Below are positions 57,462-64,000 of a DNA stretch of 64,000 nucleotides, piece after piece. Positions within the stretch are counted from its first letter, which is position 1; every line of letters starts with the position of its first letter. The DNA is from Aldrovandia affinis (lineage: Eukaryota > Chordata > Actinopteri > Notacanthiformes > Halosauridae), in the NCBI GenBank assembly GCA_029706075.1, contig JAINUG010000228.1, forward strand, positions 310,001 to 374,000. Reading direction: 5' to 3'. Made by a program: the position numbers and the translations under genes. The notes below the pieces were generated by a model, which did not search any database, had not been told where the DNA came from, and saw only the letters and a list, made by a program, of their open reading frames with translations.

Positions 57462-58980
57462 TGGAGGAATAAGCAAAACAAATCTGAATAAAACAATAAT
57501 AAAAAAATAATAATAATATAATCACAGATTGGTGATCACAGTGGCAGGTGGTAAGGGATATTTTTCCACTATCAGTTGAACGTATCTCAAAATGCGAGGT
57601 AGTATTTTTTTCCCTCTCCTGCACTGTGCCTGAATTGAATCAAAACACATTTGTCATTACATGGATTTATTTAGCCAAGCAGAAAAATAGTGCTGTCCTC
57701 CACAGTAGCCATGTTTTTTTTTTATCTAAGTGGGATAGTCCCTGACGCCAAAATATCCATCAATCAGTCAGGGGCATCTGACGTGGAGCTCTTCTCATAA
57801 ACACATGAGAGGGAACAAACCGAAAACTGAAACAATGAGTGCAAAAACATACAGTAGCAAACATGACGCTGATGTTTCTGGTCCTGTTATATTCTTTCAA
57901 GTGAAATTAGGCAGTGGGTGTTATTTACACCCATGCTTTTATATGAAGTCAAATTGCATTATGTTTGCATATATGAATAAAAGTGTCAGGTCTGAGACTC
58001 GAGTTGCACTCAATGGGCTGATATGCATGTTGATTCTCTGTTGATTTCAAAAGTATACAAAAGAAAGCACTTTGAAATGTCGGAGGCTTTCTCTCTAAAC
58101 AATCATCCAACAGTAAAGCAAATGCAAATCTAGAAGCAAAAATAAACACCAAAACAAAAAAAACAAAAAAATCAATGTACTGGGTGTAATACATGCAAAT
58201 ACAGTAGATGCATCCATAGCTCTTAATTAGACCACCAGTCTGGATAGAAGTGGAAATGCAATTTGTCCCTCACAGCCCCACCCCAGTCAATCTCCTTACA
58301 TACTCAATGTGTCTGAGCAAAACAGTTCCCATATCTCTCCTATACATGGAATAAGCTGGAAAGGACAGATACAATGTCATGAATGAATCCAGGTCTTTTT
58401 GCACACTGCAAGACATCTCATTAATGCCTCAAATGTGTTTGTCTATAGGTATATATATAAATATAGTATAGAAACATATTATATATTCTGTATGCCCATG
58501 TCAACAGTAACAACCATGTCTGTGGGCTGTTCTTTGTGCTGATGAGACCGGGTCAAGGACAGGGCTCGAAATATTCCCCATGGATTCATGTAATGCACTT
58601 TGTTGATTGGCTTGTTTTGAATACATTTTGTATGAAACCTGAAAGAAATAAAATACACTGTCGACATTTCCCTTTAAACAGTTGATTGATGATGCTACAA
58701 AGGTCTGCCCATTAAATCGTTGGATCCTCCATAAGCTTAGAGCCACTGAAGGAGACAATTGGTACTACATCAGGATATGACATGCCATGTATGTAGAGAC
58801 TGATATTAGTTAATTAAGGTTGTTATATTTTTTACGGTGACACATTTTCTAAAGAGAGGCATTGTTGACATGAACACCAAATTGTCTTAGTGGATAGTAT
58901 GCCTCACCATAAATATGTCACCCCAAGAATGTTCTAAAAAAAAGAACCTGATCCAGAAGAATACACCATGAATCATACAG
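57462..58980. other. intronic sequence, no feature seen
   Basis: AT-rich, with no recognised repeat family or exon. Confidence 0.4.
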
Positions 58981-58983
58981 TAC

Positions 58984-59037
58984 CTAAATTTTGACTCTCC
59001 ATCTCCACCTCTAAAGTGTTACTTTGATCATCCTCTT
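58984..59037 (-). CDS. host gene, internal exon (54 bp)
   Basis: Acceptor TTTTCCAACCAG and donor GTACTG on the minus strand bound 18 codons, phase 1-1: EEDDQSNTLEVEMESQNL. Strongly acidic. The donor lacks the usual A/G at position +4. Its acceptor lies about 70 bp from the SINE at 59105-59496, which is in the same orientation just upstream. Confidence 0.65.
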
Positions 59038-59104
59038 CTGGTTGGAAAAGAGTTGGTTTTGAAAAGGAAGCAAAAAACAAAAAGTCATGTAACAATAGTG
59101 TTTA

Positions 59105-59496
59105 AAAAAAAATTGTTTCAGACTTTCCCCCCTGTTTTCCCCCAATTTGGTAGCCAATTGTACCCTCTTCTGTAATTCAATTACTCTCCCCTTGACCCCA
59201 CTGCCTGCAACTACAGGACCAGCCACTACCCTGGGACCAGTAGTGATGACGGCGAGCAACCGGCTCCTTCGAGACGGACCCCGCCGAGCCATCGACCGTG
59301 AATCCCATACAGGCAGGGAAGCTTTCTGTACCTGCGGCCAGCTTGTGACTGCTTCCCTCCCCCCTCCCTCCCCCTGGGGCGGACAGCCAATCACTGCCCC
59401 CGAGTAGGACTCCCAGCCAGTGCAATCACACCCCGACTGCAATGGGCAACCTGCACTCCGGGCAAATGCTTTTACTGGTTGACCATTCCAGGGCCC
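59105..59496 (-). mobile_element. tRNA-derived SINE, longer variant
   Basis: On the minus strand the head is GGGCCCTGGAATGGTCAACC, the body includes GGCAGTGATTGGCTGTCCGC, and the tail is AATTGGCTACCAAATTGGGG. Flanks ACAATAGTG and ACAATACAGTG are an imperfect target duplication. It is about 130 bp longer than the copy at 55671, with an extra internal GC-rich part. Confidence 0.78.
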
Positions 59497-59960
59497 CACA
59501 ATACAGTGTTAATTTTAATATGGAACACATCGACACATTATCAGGAGTAAGCATTAACATACTTTTGTTTTACCCACTTATTTAACTACAGACATGGGAG
59601 GCATGATGAAAATGCATTCATTTCTAAACAATGTGATCTCATCTACTGCATCCGTTACTATTAATTATTGAGGTTTCATCATTCATTTGTCTTCTCAATA
59701 TCTAGAAGGAAATGCAAAATAACTAAAGGAGTTTGTTCCTATCTGTGTTGAGAACAGAAGGAAGAATCCTTTTCAGTGAAGTACAGCAGTCAAGCTCAGG
59801 CAGTTATGTGACACCAACAGTCATGTGACACAGACACAAGGTTGCACTTGGAAAGTAAGCCTGGATAAGATTGACACCCTTATTTGCAGCATGCCTATGG
59901 GAACTTAAGGTGACAAATCACTTGCCCACAAAAGGAGCTCCCAGGGACCTGCAACCTTAC

Positions 59961-60017
59961 CTTTCTGGCTATCCATGTTGGCATCAGTAGAGTCCTCGTT
60001 GTTCTTCTCTTCCTTTG
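59961..60017 (-). CDS. host gene, most upstream exon found (57 bp)
   Basis: Acceptor CTTCTCCCAG and donor GTAAGG on the minus strand bound 19 codons, phase 1-1. It starts AKEEKNNEDS and ends NMDSQK. The three earlier symmetric exons downstream continue in the same phase. No exon was found between here and 64000, so the 5' part and start codon lie beyond the window. Confidence 0.68.
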
Positions 60018-60018
60018 C

Positions 60019-62241
60019 TGGGAGAAGAAACGTGAAAGGTGTGGATTAGTTTGATAGAATCGCTCCCTGGCATCAGACACCAGGCCTGGCTTTGCGTTCC
60101 CAAAGCTGCCCACTCCCCAGTCTCCCTGTGGCTGATGGGTCAGTCCAATGTGAAATTTAGACCAAAACCAAGGACATTGTATGGATCAAAAGCAGTGCCT
60201 CTGTGTTGAAGCCATATGGGGTCTCAGCAATCAAGATCTGCAGCCCTACAGCAGCTTTCAACCCACTTCACTTCTTATTCTGCTCTTGTCATTGATTATG
60301 AACAATAAAGAGGAGTGTGTATGTGTGCATGCAGCTAATCAGATTAAATAACATCTCTGTTTTTTAGGCATGTCTCTCAGCCTCCTTCCCACGAGACCAG
60401 ACATCCCACAAGCACTTGGCTGTCATTAGCTATAGCCGCAAGGGAAATAGCCATTTGACATGGTGCAGAGGTTATTGTGACTGGTTGTCATGGCAGTGTG
60501 AACGTTTTGGAGTCTGGATACCGAGTTTTTCCTCCGCCAGCTCCAATGATGCTCAGGACAAAATGGTTAAATGAAAGTCGTGACACCAATAAGGCGACGG
60601 GCTCAACAATGGTTATTGTTCTGCCTGTAATAATTGGCTTTTTAAGAAGCTGGAGGGAAACAATTTTACAAGCGCTCAGAGCAATATAAAGGCCACTCCT
60701 GGTTTAGATAAAAGTACAAGGAATTTTCTTTCTAGTTCAGGACAGCTTGTCTGACGTGTTGATATGAAACAAGCAAATGGCCAACAAGCCCTTCATCTCA
60801 TATGATCAACATGTGACATATACAGTGGAAAACCAAATGGAAAACCTCATTCCTCAATTGTAATTTTAGATGCTGCTTTAAGGACAGAGTGGAATCTTTG
60901 CTTTACTATATCGTAATCAAGAGAATAACTGAGATGGAATAACAGCCTTTCTTATGTGACACATGGATGTGAGCTCATGAAGATATAAACATGAATTCAA
61001 ATCTCACACGTGGAAAATAATCAAAAGTAGCAGAACTTATTTTCCTTCCTTTTTAGGGAATGAGCATTTCTTTTTTGGGAGGCACATTTTTCATGTTACT
61101 TTTGTCTATAAATTTGAATACCTCTCCCCTCCCAAAACACTACTGGGTTTGGTAGTGAAGAAGGCTGTAACCCTGAACTAATTGTGTTTTCTGTGAAGAA
61201 ATAATATGATATACGCCATTTGAAATGAGGTGCTGATTTCAATCTTTAGGTCTAATTAGTAGCTGCCTACAAAATTGAGCCATCTTCAGTTCTGGAGCTT
61301 GCATGCTTTGCTCTCTCCATCTTTAGGGAATCAAAATAATTGCATTTAAGAATTTCAAGGCTGATATGGAGCACTTGTGCACAGGAGGTAGTAATTATGA
61401 GGTTTGAACGTCGCCCATAGGTACAAATTAAAACAAATCTTTAAAGAAAGTTTAAACTTAAAACATTTCACAAGAGGTAAGTGTAGTTTGCTGCACCCTG
61501 ACCTGGAAAGACCTGGAAACCTCTTCAGACATAAACAGCCCTGCAATGCAACTTTCTACTTGAATGTTGTTCTATGTCCTTCATAAAGAAGAGAAGCCAG
61601 TTCACAGCGGTCAGGCACTTAATCACACTGTGATTAAGTACATTCTCAAAAATACACATTTAGGTTTTCAGCAGGATGCCATGGATGTGGAAATTTCAAC
61701 CATTTTGTTTCCTTCAAATCCTTTTTTTCCAAAAGAAAAGTGCATTTAGAGGTACAACAGCTTTTGTACTGCTTTCATACAGTCTGTAAAGGACCATTTA
61801 CAAATGCATGATTGTGGGACAACAAGCAACACGGACACCAAAACAGTCAGTTTCAGGACATTACATCATTCCATTCAGGATGAGAACTAGAATTTTAAGT
61901 AATCGTGTGGATGGAGACAAAGACTGACTTGTCTGACTCAAATCTACACTGCAGAACCCGAGTTTCCATCAGAGATTCAGTAAGGCATTTGCAGGTGTAC
62001 ATCTGGGTGTGCAGACAGGTCCGGGCAGCAGGTGGCAGTGGTGTAACATTGTTTCCCCAGCAAGAGTCCCAATTAGCCATACTCCCCAAGTACATAGGCA
62101 CTCCAGGTTATGCAGGAATTGGAGCCATTCAGCTCACCACAGGTATGGGCTTTTCAACTTGTTATTTATTTTAATACCACCCCCCTTTCCTTGAAAGGAA
62201 CAGGTAGTTACAAACTGTGAAAACATGGTTTTCATCTAGAT
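60019..62241. other. presumed intron, no feature seen
   Basis: No exon with paired splice sites in phase 1 was found, and no complete repeat was recognised. Confidence 0.4.
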
Positions 62242-62522
62242 CAGCGGTCCCCAACCACCAGGCCGCGGCCCAGTACCGGTCCGTGAGGCATTTGGTACCG
62301 GGCGGCACAGAAATAATAAAAACGTTTTAATTGTAATTTTATTTCCATTTTATTGACTATCGCAGTCTGCAGGGTGTTTTATTTTGAAAAATGGGTGCCT
62401 CTTTTCCGCACTTTGTCTCAGTTTTTTTTTCCCCGTCCGTGGAAAAATGGTCTTGCATGAAACCGGTCCGTAGAATCTCCTACAAGACAGGACCAAAAGG
62501 TTGGGATTGATGTGACAGCCTG
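62242..62522. mobile_element. hAT MITE
   Basis: Flanked by an exact 8-bp duplication, ATCTAGAT (62234-62241 and 62523-62530). The left end CAGCGGTCCCCAACC is the classic vertebrate hAT-Charlie-like terminus with GGCCGCGG and CCGGTCCGT motifs. The right end (CAAAAGGTTGGGATTG) is a decayed inverse. No coding capacity. Confidence 0.85.
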
Positions 62523-62530
62523 ATCTAGAT

Positions 62531-63019
62531 AGATTCTCAACATACAAGACAGGACCATGCTGAACGTTGGGAAAGGACATTCTGGTAGTCTGTGATTGAT
62601 GTGAGGGCAGCCTTCAAATGATTTTCTAAGCCAGCACTGATCCTTTCACTCAGCTACCTTCTGTGGGCTACACTCACTACAGCCCACTTGCATTGTTGAT
62701 TCCTCCCCAACAGTATCAAACACACAAACATGGTTTTACCTGCATATCACTCTGTCTGTCTTTCCTGATCCCTTCAGATCAAATTTATACCCAGAATAGA
62801 AAAATACAGTGTTATCTTGTATCTACTGCTGCTCTTGTAAATGATCTTCAAATAACACAAAACCGCATCAGGCCTAACAAGCTAAAGCATCCTGTTTGCT
62901 TGTTTTTAACATTTTCTTCCAGGATTTCATGTTGGCTACAGAACAAATCATGTAATCACCACAGTGCACAGTGTTCCCCCTCCACTGAAGCAGCAGGTAG
63001 ATGCTTCAGATCCTCAGCT
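62531..63019. other. presumed intron, no feature seen
   Basis: No recognised feature. Confidence 0.35.
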
Positions 63020-63290
63020 CCTCCCCATCACAGTGATACACTGAGACTAAAATCCCAAGGTACTGCCCATCACAGTGATACACTGAGCCCATCACAGTGA
63101 TACACTGAGACTAAAACCCCAAGGTACTGCCCATCACAGTGATACACTGAGACTAAAACCCCAAAGTACTGCCCATCACAGTGATACACTGAGACTAAAA
63201 CCCCAAGGTACTGCCCATCACAGTGATACACTGAGACTAAAACCCTGAGGTACTGCCCATCACAGTGATACACTGAGACTAAAACCCTCA
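63020..63290. repeat. 42-bp minisatellite, about six units
   Basis: The unit ACTGCCCATCACAGTGATAC plus ACTGAGACTAAAACCCCAAGGT repeats with few changes; one unit is shortened (63061-63090). Spurious frames such as repeated CDGQYLGVLVSVYH arise on the minus strand. Confidence 0.9.
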
Positions 63291-63299
63291 GCTACAGCC

Positions 63300-64000
63300 A
63301 GTCCCACCCCCTTTCTGCACCATCTGCCTGCATCGTGTGCTTGAGTTTATTAATGGCACAAATGGGATTGCGGTTTCTAGGAATGAGCGGAGCCAGATGC
63401 AGGAGACATGGACTCAACTCCTGCGGACTGACACGCAAGATTTACGGCTGGGCTTCTGTGTGCGGCCTTCTCCTGGCAGCTGGAAGTGACAGCTAAACCC
63501 GAACAGCAGCCTGAGAGAAGCTGAGCCCTCCATACGTACAGAGCCCCAGTCCAGAGGGCCGATCCTTCTAACAGTTGGCCTCGATTATGACTACTCTGAA
63601 GAACTCCATTATTTACTGCAGTTAAAAAAGCTCTGTACTCACAACCAGATGGTTATTGGTTCAATACCCTGATGCGTAGTTTGCACTCTGTACCCACCAA
63701 TAACATTATGCAAACATTATGGCTAAAGTTGTAATGCCAGTGGAAAGGATCACTATAGGCTGCACATCAAGAATGCAGATGCTTGTGATCGGTCTTGTCC
63801 TGATCGTTTTTGTTAACTGAAACACAATGCTTATGCACTGTAGAGCAGTGAAATGGGACCTCTGTGTCTTTAAATCACAGTTCTGGTGAGGAAACGTGAG
63901 GGTCAGTAATGCAGTTCTTTATCTCTGTGGATGGTCTCCTTTGGGCAGGGGGTTCACATACAAAAGCAATTTTCTCTTATTAACAGGGTCCCCCCTTATT
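63300..64000. other. non-coding, no feature seen
   Basis: A tRNA-like GGTATTGAACC word on the minus strand near 63660 is not enough to call a SINE. No gene recognised. Confidence 0.35.

Noticed and set aside
62663-63100. 145-residue plus-strand open frame
   Set aside because: No domain, runs into the minisatellite, and no splice sites in a consistent phase.
1-64000. CRISPR array, bacterial operon or prophage
   Set aside because: Tandem repeats lack regular unique spacers, and all genes are eukaryotic transposon, retrovirus or spliced host exons.

Overview
The window looks like ray-finned fish nuclear DNA. It is AT-rich and mostly non-coding, crowded with fish-type transposons (Tc1/mariner, pogo, hAT, piggyBac, a THAP element, Ty3/gypsy, a retrovirus, tRNA-derived SINEs with an L2-type tail), and its only host coding sequence is a set of very small, widely spaced exons. 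The (TGTAA)n tail of one SINE resembles the eel UnaSINE1/UnaL2 system, but related L2 tails are widespread in fish, so no species is claimed. No bacterial features, CRISPR arrays, true tRNA genes or rRNA genes were seen.

Region 1 (1-5704) is gene-free: minisatellites, CA/TG microsatellites, and a 1.16-kb terminal-inverted-repeat element (1951-3110) that contains a palindromic MITE.

Region 2 (5705-33656) is one 28-kb nest of transposons whose boundaries can be read from target-site duplications (TSDs). A Tc1-like element (TA at each end) was invaded at two points. The first holds a Penelope-like insertion (14-bp TSD), which holds a pogo-like transposon (TA), which holds a hAT (8-bp TSD), a solo LTR (5-bp TSD) carrying a second hAT (8-bp TSD), and a 12-kb Ty3/gypsy element (4-bp TSD) whose integrase holds a piggyBac-like element (TTAA). 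The second holds a decayed endogenous retrovirus on the minus strand, flanked on its far side by a second partial copy of the Tc1 transposase instead of the expected continuation.

Region 3 (33657-42055) is mostly featureless, with two truncated Tc1 elements and a pair of diverged direct repeats.

Region 4 (42057-60017) is a host gene on the minus strand. Seven small exons (54-98 bp coding) have canonical AG/GT borders, all phase 1-1, and encode short acidic, hydrophilic segments. The last exon ends in a stop codon and is followed by an AATAAA signal. Its 5' part lies beyond the right edge. The gene was not identified. Its introns hold SINEs, Tc1 pieces, palindromic MITEs, a GAC/AAC/GAT satellite and a THAP-domain transposon.

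Region 5 (60018-64000) has no recognised exon; it holds a 281-bp hAT MITE and a 42-bp minisatellite. All transposase, gag, pol and env genes seen are broken.
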